Source: Arthrobacter sp. ov118
GTDB taxonomy: Bacteria; Actinomycetota; Actinomycetes; Actinomycetales; Micrococcaceae
Assembly: GCF_900116495.1 (NCBI RefSeq)
Contig: NZ_FPAY01000005.1
Coordinates: 208,915 to 272,914, forward strand
Length of the DNA: 64,000 nt
Reading direction: 5' to 3'
The translations under genes were made by a program, and so were the position numbers. Shown one piece after another: positions 35,178 to 43,881 of this stretch (positions within the stretch are counted from its first letter, which is position 1; the number at the start of each line of letters is the position of its first letter). The notes beneath the pieces are model-generated. The model did no database searches. It was not told where the DNA came from and saw nothing but the letters and a program-made list of their open reading frames with translations.

Positions 35178-37339
35178 GGGTTCGTCGCCCGGGCAAGGGT
35201 GCTGTTCCCGACAGTGTAAGGGCTCATTGGTTCATCCTCATGGCCGTCCTGTTCGCGCTGGGTGTTGCCCTCGCAGTGCAGGGATACATGCATCACCTGG
35301 CTGGGATCGCCAATGATTCCGTTCCCGCGGGCGGCTCCGCCGGTACGGTCCCGGACGCGGTGTCCCACGGCGGCCCTGTGGTCGACGCCCGGGGCGGGGC
35401 CGTCCGCACCGTGGGCCCCGAGCACCAGACGCTAGCCTTGACATTCGACGACGGCCCGGACCCGGTCTGGACGCCTCAGATCCTCGACGTCCTCCGGAAG
35501 CACCATGTCCATGCCACGTTTTTTGTGGTCGGTTCGGCTGCCATCGACCATCCCGACCTAGTCCGCAGCATCCTCGCTGACGGCCACGAGATCGGCGTCC
35601 ATACGCTGACCCACGCGGACCTCGGAAGTGCCCCGGCTTGGCGCCAGCAGCTCGAGGTGCAGGGGGCCCAGCGCGCGATCGCAGGCATCACGGGCCGCGC
35701 TGCGACGCTCCTGCGGCCGCCGTACAGCTCTGAGAACGACGCCGTCGGGGACGGCACCTGGTCAGTGATGCGCACAGCCGCAGACCAGGGTTACCTCACC
35801 GTGCTCACCAGTAAGGACAGCGAGGACTGGCAGCGGCCCGGCGTCGCCACGATCCAGCGGAACCTTGCCCCGTCCGGCCCGCAGGGCCAGGTCCTCCTGA
35901 TGCACGACGGCGGCGGCGACCGGGACCAGACGGTCGCCGCGCTCGATTCCGCCCTCACTAAGTTCACGGACCAAGGATTCCGGGTCACGACGGTGGGCGA
36001 CGCCGTCGGGATTACGAGCATGCGCGACGCGTCGGTGGGAGAGCGGATCAGCGGAATCGCGTTGGTTTGGGGGATCCGGCTCAGCGACTTCGTCATCACC
36101 GCCATCTCGTGGGCCCTCGTTGCGGCCGGAGCCGTGACGGTCATCCGGGCCGTCCTCGTGGTCGGATTCGCGGCGCGCCACAGGAGAGCGGCACGCCGCT
36201 CCCAGTCGGCCGGCCGCAGCCGGCGCCGGGTGGACGTGCCGGTCCGGCATGAGATCACCGAGACGGTCAGCGTAATTGTCCCCGCGTACAACGAGTCGGC
36301 CGGCATCGAAGCTGCGGTTCGATCCATCGTCGCCTCGACCCACCCGGTTGAGATCATCGTGGTCGACGACGGGTCGACCGACCGCACCGCAGAAATCGTG
36401 GAAGCGCTCAGCCTGCCCGGGGTCACGTTGATCCGGAAGGAGAACGGCGGCAAGCCGTCCGCCCTGAATGCCGGGCTTGCCGCCGCGAGCCACGACCTAG
36501 TGGTGATGGTCGACGGTGACACAGTCTTCGAACCGGAAACGGTGCATGCCCTCATACAGCCCTTCGCCAACCCACAGGTGGGCGCAATTTCGGGGAACAC
36601 CAAGGTCGCCAACCGCGGAGGAATCCTCGGGGCCTGGCAGCACATCGAGTACGTCGTTGGCTTCAATCTGGACCGCAGGCTGTTCGACGTCGCGGAGTGC
36701 ATGCCGACCGTCCCGGGGGCCATTGGTGCCTTCCGCCGCGATGCCCTACTCCGTGTTGGCGGAGTCAGCGACGACACGCTTGCCGAGGACACGGACTTGA
36801 CCATGTCTCTGTGCCGCGACGGCTGGCGCGTCGTGTACCAGGACGACGCGAGGGCCTGGACCGAGGCACCCGAGAGCCTCGAGGCGCTCTGGAAGCAACG
36901 GTACCGCTGGTGCTACGGCACGCTTCAGGCCATGTGGAAGCACCGCGGCGCGGTCGTCCAGGGCGGAGCGGCCGGTAAGCTCGGGCGGCGTGGCCTTGGC
37001 TACCTGCTCGTACTACAGGTGTTGCTGCCACTGTTCGCACCGGTGGTGGACGTATTCGCCATCTACGGCCTGATCTTCCTTGATCCAGTCCGGATCGGAA
37101 TGCTCTGGCTCGTCTTCCTTGTCGTTCAATTCCTCATGGCTGCCTACGCGTTCCGCCTCGACAATGAACGGCTTCGCCCGCTGTGGACGCTTCCTCTTCA
37201 GCAGTTTGTCTACAGGCAGCTCATGTATCTGGTCGTGATCCAGTCGGTGGTCACTGCCGTGGCCGGTGTGCACCTGCGGTGGCACCGAATGGAGAGGTAC
37301 GGAAGTCTGCGCGTCCCGCCCGCCCGGATCCAAGCGTAG
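35174..37339 (+). CDS. Fusion of NodB-type polysaccharide deacetylase and membrane GT2 glycosyltransferase
   Basis: A 721-residue bifunctional protein. After an N-terminal helix, residues of about 85-270 form a NodB domain with LTFDDGPDPVW (catalytic Asp), HEIGVHTLTHADLG (metal His pair) and LLRPPYSSEN. A second helix follows at about 305. The GT2 domain has VSVIVPAYNE, VVDDGSTD, MVDGDTVFE, AEDTDLTMS and the QRYRW motif of processive synthases, then helices to the C-terminus. Such fusions should polymerise an N-acetylglucosamine-type chain inside and deacetylate it outside. GTG start overlaps the partner gene. Confidence 0.93.
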   Translation: MRVRRPGKGAVPDSVRAHWFILMAVLFALGVALAVQGYMHHLAGIANDSVPAGGSAGTVPDAVSHGGPVVDARGGAVRTVGPEHQTLALTFDDGPDPVWTPQILDVLRKHHVHATFFVVGSAAIDHPDLVRSILADGHEIGVHTLTHADLGSAPAWRQQLEVQGAQRAIAGITGRAATLLRPPYSSENDAVGDGTWSVMRTAADQGYLTVLTSKDSEDWQRPGVATIQRNLAPSGPQGQVLLMHDGGGDRDQTVAALDSALTKFTDQGFRVTTVGDAVGITSMRDASVGERISGIALVWGIRLSDFVITAISWALVAAGAVTVIRAVLVVGFAARHRRAARRSQSAGRSRRRVDVPVRHEITETVSVIVPAYNESAGIEAAVRSIVASTHPVEIIVVDDGSTDRTAEIVEALSLPGVTLIRKENGGKPSALNAGLAAASHDLVVMVDGDTVFEPETVHALIQPFANPQVGAISGNTKVANRGGILGAWQHIEYVVGFNLDRRLFDVAECMPTVPGAIGAFRRDALLRVGGVSDDTLAEDTDLTMSLCRDGWRVVYQDDARAWTEAPESLEALWKQRYRWCYGTLQAMWKHRGAVVQGGAAGKLGRRGLGYLLVLQVLLPLFAPVVDVFAIYGLIFLDPVRIGMLWLVFLVVQFLMAAYAFRLDNERLRPLWTLPLQQFVYRQLMYLVVIQSVVTAVAGVHLRWHRMERYGSLRVPPARIQA

Positions 37340-37401
37340 GGCCTGCAGGCATTCCCAAATTTTGCTGAAGCGGAACCCGACGGTGTCACAAACCGCCCTA
37401 G

Positions 37402-37713
37402 CTAGCGGGCGGGCCCGCTCTTGGCCCGTTCCGCGCCCACGGCTGCCCCCGCGCGGGTCTTTTTGGCTTTGGCTGCGCCCCTGCCCGCGAACGCCGCGTC
37501 GATGTACGCCGTGAGGTCACTCTCGCGGACCCGCCACACACCGCGTCCACCGAACTGCCCTGCAGGAAGCTCACCGCTTCGCACCAGCGAGTAAACGAGG
37601 GATCCTTTTGCATTCAGGACCTTCTGAACCTGCTCGAGAGTCAGCATCCTGGGGAACACCGGTCCCGTCGTCGGCGCAGGGTTCTCTTTCCCGTCCTCTG
37701 TTTGTTTCGGCAT
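37402..37713 (-). CDS. Small excisionase-like HTH DNA-binding protein
   Basis: A 103-residue protein with a MerR/excisionase-type domain: MLTLEQVQKVLNAKGSLVYS, LVRSGELPAGQFGGRGVWRV and RESDLTAYID. A basic Ala/Lys/Arg-rich tail (AAKAKKTRAGAAVGAERAKS) could bind DNA nonspecifically. ATG 37713 follows GAGGTGG; it is 2 bp after the stop of the FAD monooxygenase gene, so the two are probably cotranscribed. It may be a regulator or a leftover excisionase. No integrase is adjacent. Confidence 0.8.
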   Translation of the reverse strand: MPKQTEDGKENPAPTTGPVFPRMLTLEQVQKVLNAKGSLVYSLVRSGELPAGQFGGRGVWRVRESDLTAYIDAAFAGRGAAKAKKTRAGAAVGAERAKSGPAR

Positions 37714-37715
37714 TC

Positions 37716-38873
37716 TCAATCCACCTCGTTCCGGTGTCGTAGCTCGTCCTTGGTGCGCTGTCCGCGGCGGAGGGATCCGGCCGCGTTCAACACCGCATTG
37801 CGCATCGTGATGCCTGATCGGGTCTTGGGTACGAGGAGGCGCGATGCGATGCCGGCGCCCCGTTGTAGCGGTCGGACGTGTTTGCGGTGCGTGTGTTCAT
37901 AGCCGGCGAAAGCGGCGGTGTGGTCATCCGGGTGGGCGGCAATCGCGTCGGCGAGGGTCTTGGCACCGACGATCGCGCTGCTGGAGCCTTCACCGAACAG
38001 CGAGATGCAACTCGCCGCGTCACCGAGCAGCACCACGCGGCCGGCAGTCCACTGCGGTACGTCCACGCGGGTGACGGCGTCGAAGTACCTATTGCCGGAC
38101 GCGCCCCATTCCTCGAGCGCGAGCGTGGTGAGCCATCCGCCGCCAGCGTAGGTGGACTCGACGAGGCGTCTGCCTTGTTCCGCGTCGCGGTAGTCGAAAT
38201 CGTGCTGCCCACGGAAGATGAATGCGAACCCGGGCTTCCCACCTGCCGGATGGATGGCCAAGGAGGTTCCCGGTTCGTTGTACAACAGCACGGTGCGCGG
38301 ATCCTCGATCGGAGTAGGGGCGCGCACGGTGCCCACGAACATGCCGAATGGGCGGGAAAAACGTTCCTCGGGGCCGAATGCCAAACGCCGAACGGTGGAG
38401 TGGGCTCCGTCGGCTCCGACGACCAGGTCGAAGCGCCGGGAAGGGGTCCGCTGAAACTCGACGTCGATTCCGCCGCCGTCCTGGTGCAGGGCAGTGATCG
38501 AGTCGTCCCGGATGATGAGGCTTGTCTCCTGGGCCTTCTCGAGCAACAGGCTGACGAGTTCATTGCGTGCGACCTCGACCTCTTCGCGGCGGTCGACGCG
38601 TTGGCGCGTGCGGATCGTGGCCTGTGGCCGCCCGTCGGCGTCGACGAAGACCAGGCGTTCGACACCGGTGGCGGCCTCCGCCAGGCGCGGCCAGATGCCC
38701 ATTTGCCGTGCAATAGCGACCGCTGCTCCGCGTACGTCGACAGGGTTGCCACTGGATCGTGTGTCGGCCGCTCGTTCCACAATCGTGACCGACCAACCGG
38801 CCTTCGCCAGCCAGTACGCGGCGGTGGAGCCGGCAATTCCGCCGCCGGAGACCAGTACGCTTCGATCCACCAT
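37716..38873 (-). CDS. FAD-dependent aromatic-hydroxylase-type monooxygenase
   Basis: A 385-residue class A flavoprotein. The N-terminal dinucleotide site is VLVSGGGIAGSTAAYWLAKA with ERAADTR after it. The DG motif is VVGADGAHSTVRRLAFG, and the second FAD motif is VVLLGDAASCISLFGEG. The set resembles TetX-like and PgaE-like hydroxylases. ATG 38873 follows a GGGGGG run; the frame opens slightly earlier at 38882. A remnant of an alpha/beta hydrolase lies upstream on the opposite strand. The substrate cannot be deduced. Confidence 0.9.
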   Translation of the reverse strand: MVDRSVLVSGGGIAGSTAAYWLAKAGWSVTIVERAADTRSSGNPVDVRGAAVAIARQMGIWPRLAEAATGVERLVFVDADGRPQATIRTRQRVDRREEVEVARNELVSLLLEKAQETSLIIRDDSITALHQDGGGIDVEFQRTPSRRFDLVVGADGAHSTVRRLAFGPEERFSRPFGMFVGTVRAPTPIEDPRTVLLYNEPGTSLAIHPAGGKPGFAFIFRGQHDFDYRDAEQGRRLVESTYAGGGWLTTLALEEWGASGNRYFDAVTRVDVPQWTAGRVVLLGDAASCISLFGEGSSSAIVGAKTLADAIAAHPDDHTAAFAGYEHTHRKHVRPLQRGAGIASRLLVPKTRSGITMRNAVLNAAGSLRRGQRTKDELRHRNEVD

Positions 38874-39119
38874 GCCCCCCATTCAAGCACTCAACACCAG
38901 AGGTAAGTCCGCATCGCTGGGGATTCCACATCGGGAACCCCTCTGGATCGAGATGCGTTCTCGGACGCATCTGCCTTACTACCTGAATTCCCGCCCGCAC
39001 AAGTTCCCTCGTGCGGGCGCCGGCGCTGTGGTTTGGTTGCGCATCGATGAGCACGGCGATGGCCCGAGAGAGGCTGCGCACACGCATCTGGACCCCCGGA
39101 CCGGGCTCGGTCGTGGTCC

Positions 39120-39269
39120 GGCAGACCCGAGTCGCGTCTTCAGCGGCAGGAACGTCCCGGAACTCGAACGCCGCGGGGTGCGTGTGCACAGCATCCCCGG
39201 GGCATCGCATTCGGCCTGGTACGGCCACTCGACGCATTCGTCACGGTGCTTCCCGAAGTGTTCCGCTAG
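39120..39269 (+). pseudogene. C-terminal remnant of an alpha/beta hydrolase
   Basis: Frame 1 reads LERRGVRVHSIPGASHSAWY, the place of the catalytic His near the end of alpha/beta hydrolases. After GH the frame shifts and finishes LDAFVTVLPEVFR with TAG at 39267. The N-terminal two thirds are not recognisable. Confidence is limited because only about 45 residues support it. Confidence 0.5.
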
Positions 39270-39346
39270 GGATCCCCTTGAGGCACGTGGCATATCTCGC
39301 CCGCAAGCATCGTCCCAAAAGCCGTTCCCTTTACGGATAGCGCGGC

Positions 39347-39396
39347 CGTGCAGACGACTTTGGACATTTCGTGCAGACGAGTTTGGAAAAGGACAT
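39347..39396 (+). repeat. Pair of direct repeats, possible IS end
   Basis: CGTGCAGACGACTTTGGACA at 39347 is repeated at 39370 as CGTGCAGACGAGTTTGGA then AAAGGACAT. Repeated short motifs next to each other often mark IS ends. No transposase is attached. Confidence 0.4.
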
Positions 39397-39574
39397 CTAG
39401 CCACCCCTGCACGGTCCGCGGAAGAGAGCTGCGGTGGAGGTGTGGCCGGTGTGACTGTGCCTGCAGGGGAAGGCCTCGTGTGCTCTCGCCTCGGGGCCCC
39501 GACCAAGAGATTGTTCGACAAATCACTTTTATGCCGCGGGTTCCGCTACCCTCATCGGAGGACTAGGGGAAATT

Positions 39575-39970
39575 ATGCTGGAAATCGCACTGACCTGCAC
39601 AAACGCAACCTTGAGCGTGGACGCGGAGGACACATTCCATCTGAGGTGGACGCCGGGTTCCACGGTCTCGGCAGCCGACGCCGACGCCGTCGTCGCGGCC
39701 GTGCAGGGCGTGACCGGAACCGGTCTGCAGCCGATGCTCGTCGAGGTTGTCGACGTGTGTATGAGTCCAGGGGCGAGAGCGACGCTGTTGGGGACGCGCT
39801 TCGTTTCCGCCGTGGCACTGGTGGGGGCCACGGTGGTCGACCGGGTGATGGCCGCAGCCTTGCTGCGTAAGCAGGAATGTCCCCACGGATATTTCACTTC
39901 CGTGGATGCGGCCAGGAAATGGCTGAGTCAACTGCCTGGCGCCCATGCGTTGGCAGGATCCTCCATTTAG
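39575..39970 (+). CDS. STAS-like (DUF7793 type) small protein
   Basis: A 131-residue soluble protein. The pattern of FHLRWTPGSTVSAADADAVV then QPMLVEVVDVCMSPGARATL and a hydrophobic VSAVALVGATVVDRVMAAAL resembles SpoIIAA/STAS-fold proteins found in Arthrobacter. AGGGGAA lies before ATG 39575. It is monocistronic as far as can be seen. It could act as an anti-anti-sigma-like adaptor, but the phosphorylatable Ser of SpoIIAA is not obvious. Confidence 0.6.
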   Translation: MLEIALTCTNATLSVDAEDTFHLRWTPGSTVSAADADAVVAAVQGVTGTGLQPMLVEVVDVCMSPGARATLLGTRFVSAVALVGATVVDRVMAAALLRKQECPHGYFTSVDAARKWLSQLPGAHALAGSSI

Positions 39971-40135
39971 CTGCGGGCCAACTGCCGGTGCAGTGGGGCC
40001 CAGCTGTTAAGCACCGCGCGCCTGCCTGAGAAGGATCGGCGCTGGGTGGTCGCCGCAACCGTACAGTGAACATATTTCGTCCACCGTCGACTGCGCCTCA
40101 GAGAGACGCCGCGGCGCCCGATCTACGATTGCGGC

Positions 40136-40678
40136 GTGCACTCAGCGATGGAAGAGCCCATGAATGAGCCCGCCCGGGACACGCGGCCCGGAGCCGGAGA
40201 TGCTGTCTTTGTGCCGCGGCGGGTCACCGGGGCGGTCCTGGCAGGCGTCGTGCCCGGGCAACCACCGGCGGTCGTGCACCGCGCCGCAGAACTTGCGTTG
40301 ACCCTGAACGTCAAGCTGATCTGTGCCTACGTGGACATTACGACCTATCTTGCCGGGGAGCCGGAGAACGGGCTGGTTGACGACGTTGAAGCCACCAGTG
40401 CCGGCATCCGGGAACGTCTCGGGAACATTCTGGATGGCACCGGAGTCCGTTGGTCCTTCCTGACGCTCACGGGGGAACCAGCCCGGGCACTGGGCCAGTT
40501 TGCCGAAACTGTGGACGCCTCCGTCATCGTCGTCGGTACCCGCGAACGCCGTCTGGGAATCCGGCTGGAACAGCTGCTCGTCAGTTCGGTCGCGGTCGAG
40601 CTCACCCACCGCCAGCACCGGCCAGTTCTGGTGATCCCACTCCCCCGGCAGGTCCCCCCGGGCACCCTCACCGGCTAA
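40136..40678 (+). CDS. Universal stress protein (UspA family)
   Basis: A single-domain Usp of up to 180 residues. AVLAGVVPGQPPAVVHRAAELA is the first strand and helix. VDASVIVVGTRERRLGIRLE is the nucleotide-binding region, and QHRPVLVIPLP the last strand. The usual G-2X-G-9X-G(S/T) ATP motif is incomplete (LLVSSVAV in place of GS), so it may not bind ATP. Starts at GTG 40136, ATG 40148 and ATG 40160 are all possible; none has a decisive RBS. Confidence 0.88.
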   Translation: MHSAMEEPMNEPARDTRPGAGDAVFVPRRVTGAVLAGVVPGQPPAVVHRAAELALTLNVKLICAYVDITTYLAGEPENGLVDDVEATSAGIRERLGNILDGTGVRWSFLTLTGEPARALGQFAETVDASVIVVGTRERRLGIRLEQLLVSSVAVELTHRQHRPVLVIPLPRQVPPGTLTG

Positions 40679-40923
40679 GCGCTCCGGTTTCGGCCGCCAC
40701 CTTTGTGAAGGGACGGCTGAGGGGACGGCGACTGTGCGCCTCAGTCTCAGAAGGCGGATCACCGCCCCAGTCGATTCGGCGGCTCGCGTTGAGCGGGACA
40801 GGGCCCGGCGTTCTTCCCGCCGGGGCGGCATAGACGCCACGCCCTATATCTGCGTTGACGGCAGGCGTAGTCTGTACGGAATTCATCTTCATGAAGCCAG
40901 ACAGGAAGGGGGGCCTGCAGAGC

Positions 40924-41244
40924 ATGAGCATTAAAGACGGGTGGGACCGGCTCGATTCGGAGACCCGGACCTGGCTCCTGGAAAATCCGGGATGCCTGAT
41001 CCTGCCACGTACCATGTCGACCAAAATGATCGAGGAAGCCGCCGGGGACCTCGAGAGTGACCCGCACGGACAGATCGTACTGTCCCAGGCTGACCACGAA
41101 TTCATCCGGGAAAAGGCGGAGGCTGCCGGAACAATCCGCGTCCACCCATCGGAACACCAGTTCTTTGACACGGCACCCTTGCCTGATATCAGGACAGCGT
41201 CGGCTGGAAGGCATGCCGCGGCTCCGCCCGATGAGGCTCTGTAG
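40924..41244 (+). CDS. Hypothetical protein, about 106 residues
   Basis: The frame opens earlier, but ATG 40924 follows GGAAGGGGGG at a workable distance and begins the regular sequence SIKDGWDRLDSETRTWLLEN. It is acidic, predicted alpha-helical, with EEAAGDLESDPHGQIVLSQA in the middle and a disordered C-terminus. No signal or membrane segment. I do not recognise a family. Confidence 0.6.
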   Translation: MSIKDGWDRLDSETRTWLLENPGCLILPRTMSTKMIEEAAGDLESDPHGQIVLSQADHEFIREKAEAAGTIRVHPSEHQFFDTAPLPDIRTASAGRHAAAPPDEAL

Positions 41245-41477
41245 GATCCAGCCGTTGCGACCGCTGCCCCAACCAACTGACAGGGCGCATGCGCGCGGTC
41301 CTGGACGACCTGGCCAGCGGACTCCCGCGGAGGACGTGGCCGCTGATCCGAGCAGCCTCCCTCTCTCCCGGTCGGATCACGCCCGCGAAGTGTTAGTCAA
41401 CGAGATCGGCGGGGGCCGACCGTCGTGAGAGCAGAACGACCAGTGAAGTGTGAGGCACCGGGTTCCCCGCCGGGCAA

Positions 41478-41687
41478 TCAGGATCGGCGGGTAGGGTCCT
41501 CGGTTGGCGGTCCCGGATCCGGCACTGGACCTGGACCGGGCCGTACGGGGGACGTCGGGTCCGGAGAATCAGGATACGGCTCCGGACCCGCCGGCGGTGC
41601 AGGGGGCGAAGTCGGATCGGGGGAACCCGGGGCAGGAACAGGCTCAGGGGGGAACGGGGCTGGTTCGCGTTGCGGCGGAATGGTCAT
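41478..41687 (-). CDS. Small proline-rich protein
   Basis: A 69-residue peptide starting MTIPPQREPAPFPPEP, with AAGGGGAAC upstream of ATG 41687. Pro makes up roughly 40 percent, with repeated SPDPTSP and PGPxPxP units. It is surely disordered. It may be a genuine small gene, since the RBS and start are good, but low-complexity frames of this kind also arise by chance in GC-rich DNA. Confidence 0.5.
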   Translation of the reverse strand: MTIPPQREPAPFPPEPVPAPGSPDPTSPPAPPAGPEPYPDSPDPTSPVRPGPGPVPDPGPPTEDPTRRS

Positions 41688-41771
41688 GATGTTCCCCTTC
41701 AGCTTCTGGCCTTCTCCGGATAGTGGCTTCAGGCTACGTCTCAGCTTTCCGGAAGAACAGACCAACAGAAG

Positions 41772-41813
41772 TGTGGATCGCAGCGATAAGCGGCGTCATT
41801 CTCGCACCGCTAC
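41772..41813 (+). repeat. IS21-like terminal repeat, copy 2
   Basis: TGTGGATCGCAGCGATAAGC, then GGCGTCATTCTCGCACCGCTA, matches 5083-5124 with only a few changes. The similarity begins sharply at TGTG, as expected for an element end. Confidence 0.5.
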
Positions 41814-41983
41814 ATGTCATCGGACAGGTAAGTGCCTCGGTCTTTCGCACGCATGCGCAAGGGTCGGAGGACCCATAGGCTGCGTCCCTCCCGGCGGATA
41901 GGTTAGGAAGGCGGACGACGTCGTCCGCCGCGGCTGGTGCGTTCCGTCGGGCCGAACAGACAGCAAAGGGTGAAGAAAAGCAC

Positions 41984-42187
41984 ATGGCAACTGGCACAGT
42001 GAAATGGTTCAACTCCGAAAAGGGCTTCGGATTCCTCAGCAACGACGACGGCTCCGCAGATGTCTTCGCCCATTACTCCGCCATCGCCAGTAGCGGCTAC
42101 CGCTCCCTGGAGGAGAACCAGAAAGTCCAGTTCGACGTCGTCCAGGGCCCGAAAGGTCCCCAAGCGGACAACATTCACCCGCTCTAG
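41984..42187 (+). CDS. Cold-shock protein (CspA family)
   Basis: A 67-residue single-stranded nucleic-acid-binding protein. KWFNSEKGFGFLSND carries RNP1 and ADVFAHYSAI carries RNP2 with its aromatic residues. It probably acts as an RNA chaperone. A monocistronic gene with a long upstream leader of about 90 bp rich in G and C. AGGGTGAAGAAAAGCAC lies before the ATG. Confidence 0.95.
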   Translation: MATGTVKWFNSEKGFGFLSNDDGSADVFAHYSAIASSGYRSLEENQKVQFDVVQGPKGPQADNIHPL

Positions 42188-42598
42188 ATCCCACCGCCCG
42201 GCGAGAACCAGCGCGATCCATGGCGGTTGCCCGGGAATGCATGCGGAGCATATCGCTGGCAGAAACCCCAGACAAAGTTGTCGGGCTTCTGCGGGCAGAG
42301 TGCCTTTGAGCAGCGGGAACGGACACCGCACCCATGGGACAGGGGCCGGTTCCATGCTCACCCTCACGGCAAGGAAAACCGAAGGTTCAGAGCCTAGGGT
42401 TTCCGACGTGGCACAGCAGCCCAGTCAGGGGCACGCCACAACGTCATTCTCCCCTCGGAATGACGATGCACAACCCCAGAGACCGGCTCCATCTTCATTT
42501 ATTGGATGGAGCCGGTCTCCGTTCACCGAGAACCACGACCCCACGGGACGTTCCTCGACCCCCGCAGCCTCGTCCCAGACATCCCCGCCATAGGGAAC
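42188..42598. other. Gene-less stretch with hairpins between the cold-shock gene and IS3 element
   Basis: Two hairpins occur: CGTCATTC / GAATGACG at 42442-42465 and the longer stem at 42479-42519. No gene is supported. Confidence 0.5.
42479..42519. terminator. Strong hairpin, terminator-like
   Basis: A perfect 14-bp stem (GAGACCGGCTCCAT / ATGGAGCCGGTCTC) with a 13-base AT-rich loop. No T-tract follows. It may terminate transcription leaving the IS3 element leftward or reading from the left. Confidence 0.55.
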
Positions 42599-42640
42599 GG
42601 GACTGCCCCAGGTTTTGTTGACTCTCGGGGTTTAGTGTTG

Positions 42641-43504
42641 TCAGGCGGCTTTGAGGCCGGTATAGATTGTCTCAAACTCGACCGGCGTTAGCCGTCCGAG
42701 GCGCCGCTGACGGCGTTTCCGGTGGTACGTTTTCTCGATCCACGTCACCATGGCCAGGCGAAGATCCGCCCGCGTGGACCATCGCTGGCGATCCAGAACG
42801 TTCTTCTGCAGGAGCGAGAAGAACGACTCCATGGCGACATTGTCGGCACACGCCCCGACGCGTCCCATCGATCCTTTCAACCCGTTGCTCTTCAGCGTTC
42901 TGACGAAGGCATGGGAGCGGAATTGGGAGCCGCGATCACTATGCACGACGGTTCCTTCCGGATCCCTGAGTGCGATCGCGTTGTGCAGGGCCGAGACGGC
43001 CAGGGACGCTTTCATCCGGGAATCGATGGAATAGCCCACGATCCGATTTGAATAGACGTCCTTGATCGCGCACAGGTAGAGCTTGCCCTCATCGGTCCGG
43101 TGCTCGGTGATGTCCGTCAGCCACAGCCGGTCCGGCGCCGTCGCGGTGAAATCCCGCCTGACGTGGTCATCATGCACGGGCGGGCCGGCCTTGCGCGTCA
43201 GACCGCGTTTCTTGGCAAACACGGACCAGATCCGCTGGCTGCTGCACAGCCGCGCCACCCGGTTCTCTCCGGCACTGAAACCCTGGTCTTCAAGCTCGTC
43301 TGCGATGAACCGGTACCCGAACGCCGGATCGTCCCGGTGGACATCCAGGGCCGCGTTGACCACGTGCGCGTCAGACCAGTCGCGCTCCGAGACGGGACTG
43401 GTCTTCCACGCGTAGAAGGCCTGTTTGAAGAAACCCAGCACCCGGCAGGCCACCGCGACGGGAATTCCGTCCGCGGCAAGGTCAAGGACCAGCGGAAACT
43501 TCAT
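42641..43504 (-). CDS. IS3-family transposase OrfB (DDE integrase domain)
   Basis: A 287-residue protein with an N-terminal HTH_21 segment (VACRVLGFFKQAFYAWKTSP) and an rve integrase core. Catalytic residues are visible in DRLWLTDITEH (first Asp), VVHSDRGSQFRSHAF (second Asp) and NVAMESFFSLLQKNV (Glu). It overlaps orfA by four bases. Expression may be by coupling or by programmed frameshifting in the CCCAAAATG region. It appears intact. Confidence 0.95.
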   Translation of the reverse strand: MKFPLVLDLAADGIPVAVACRVLGFFKQAFYAWKTSPVSERDWSDAHVVNAALDVHRDDPAFGYRFIADELEDQGFSAGENRVARLCSSQRIWSVFAKKRGLTRKAGPPVHDDHVRRDFTATAPDRLWLTDITEHRTDEGKLYLCAIKDVYSNRIVGYSIDSRMKASLAVSALHNAIALRDPEGTVVHSDRGSQFRSHAFVRTLKSNGLKGSMGRVGACADNVAMESFFSLLQKNVLDRQRWSTRADLRLAMVTWIEKTYHRKRRQRRLGRLTPVEFETIYTGLKAA

Positions 43505-43785
43505 TTTGGGGGCAGCTCCCGGGCGAAGAACGCCGCTGCCCGGCGCAGAATCTCGTTCTCCTGCTCCAGCAACCGGATCCGCTTCCTGGCATCCCTGAGC
43601 TCCGCGGCTTCCTTCTCCGTCACTCCGGGACGGGCGCCGTCCTCGATGTCGGCGTTCTTCAGCCAGTTGTGCAGGGTTGCTTCGGAAATCCCGAAGTCTT
43701 TGGCGATCTGCGAGATCGGCGCTTCGTGCTTGCGCGCCACCGCGACCACGTCACGACGGAACTCAGCGGGGAAAGGCTTCGGCAT
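43501..43785 (-). CDS. IS3-family transposase OrfA (HTH)
   Basis: A 94-residue DNA-binding protein: HEAPISQIAKDFGISEATLH and NWLKNAD form the helix-turn-helix. A leucine-zipper-like helix (ELRDARKRIRLLEQENEILR) follows. It ends in ELPPK with TGA overlapping the orfB ATG. It should recognise the inverted repeats of the element. Confidence 0.93.
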   Translation of the reverse strand: MPKPFPAEFRRDVVAVARKHEAPISQIAKDFGISEATLHNWLKNADIEDGARPGVTEKEAAELRDARKRIRLLEQENEILRRAAAFFARELPPK

Positions 43786-43881
43786 GTGAACATCCTTGCT
43801 GCAAGGAACGAATCCTCACAAGTCAGGAGTCAAGCAAACCCGGGGCAGTCCCTTGCAACCACATCCAGGCGAGGGGGCATC

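Larger units (their letters stand above)
38874..39574. other. Stretch with hydrolase remnant and direct repeats
   Basis: No intact gene. It includes the C-terminal piece of an alpha/beta hydrolase (to 39269) and a pair of direct repeats (39347-39396). The sequence 39400-39560 shows nothing beyond the ribosome site of the next gene. Confidence 0.5.
42599..43852 (-). mobile_element. IS3-family insertion sequence with both terminal inverted repeats
   Basis: About 1.25 kb. The left end reads GGGACTGCCCCAGGTTTTGT; the reverse complement of the right end reads GGGACTGCCCCGGGTTTGCT. They match at most of the 27 positions. It encodes orfA and orfB on the minus strand with an ATGA overlap. No target-site duplication is visible: AAC on the left against TTG on the right. 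One side may therefore have been rearranged after insertion. Confidence 0.9.
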
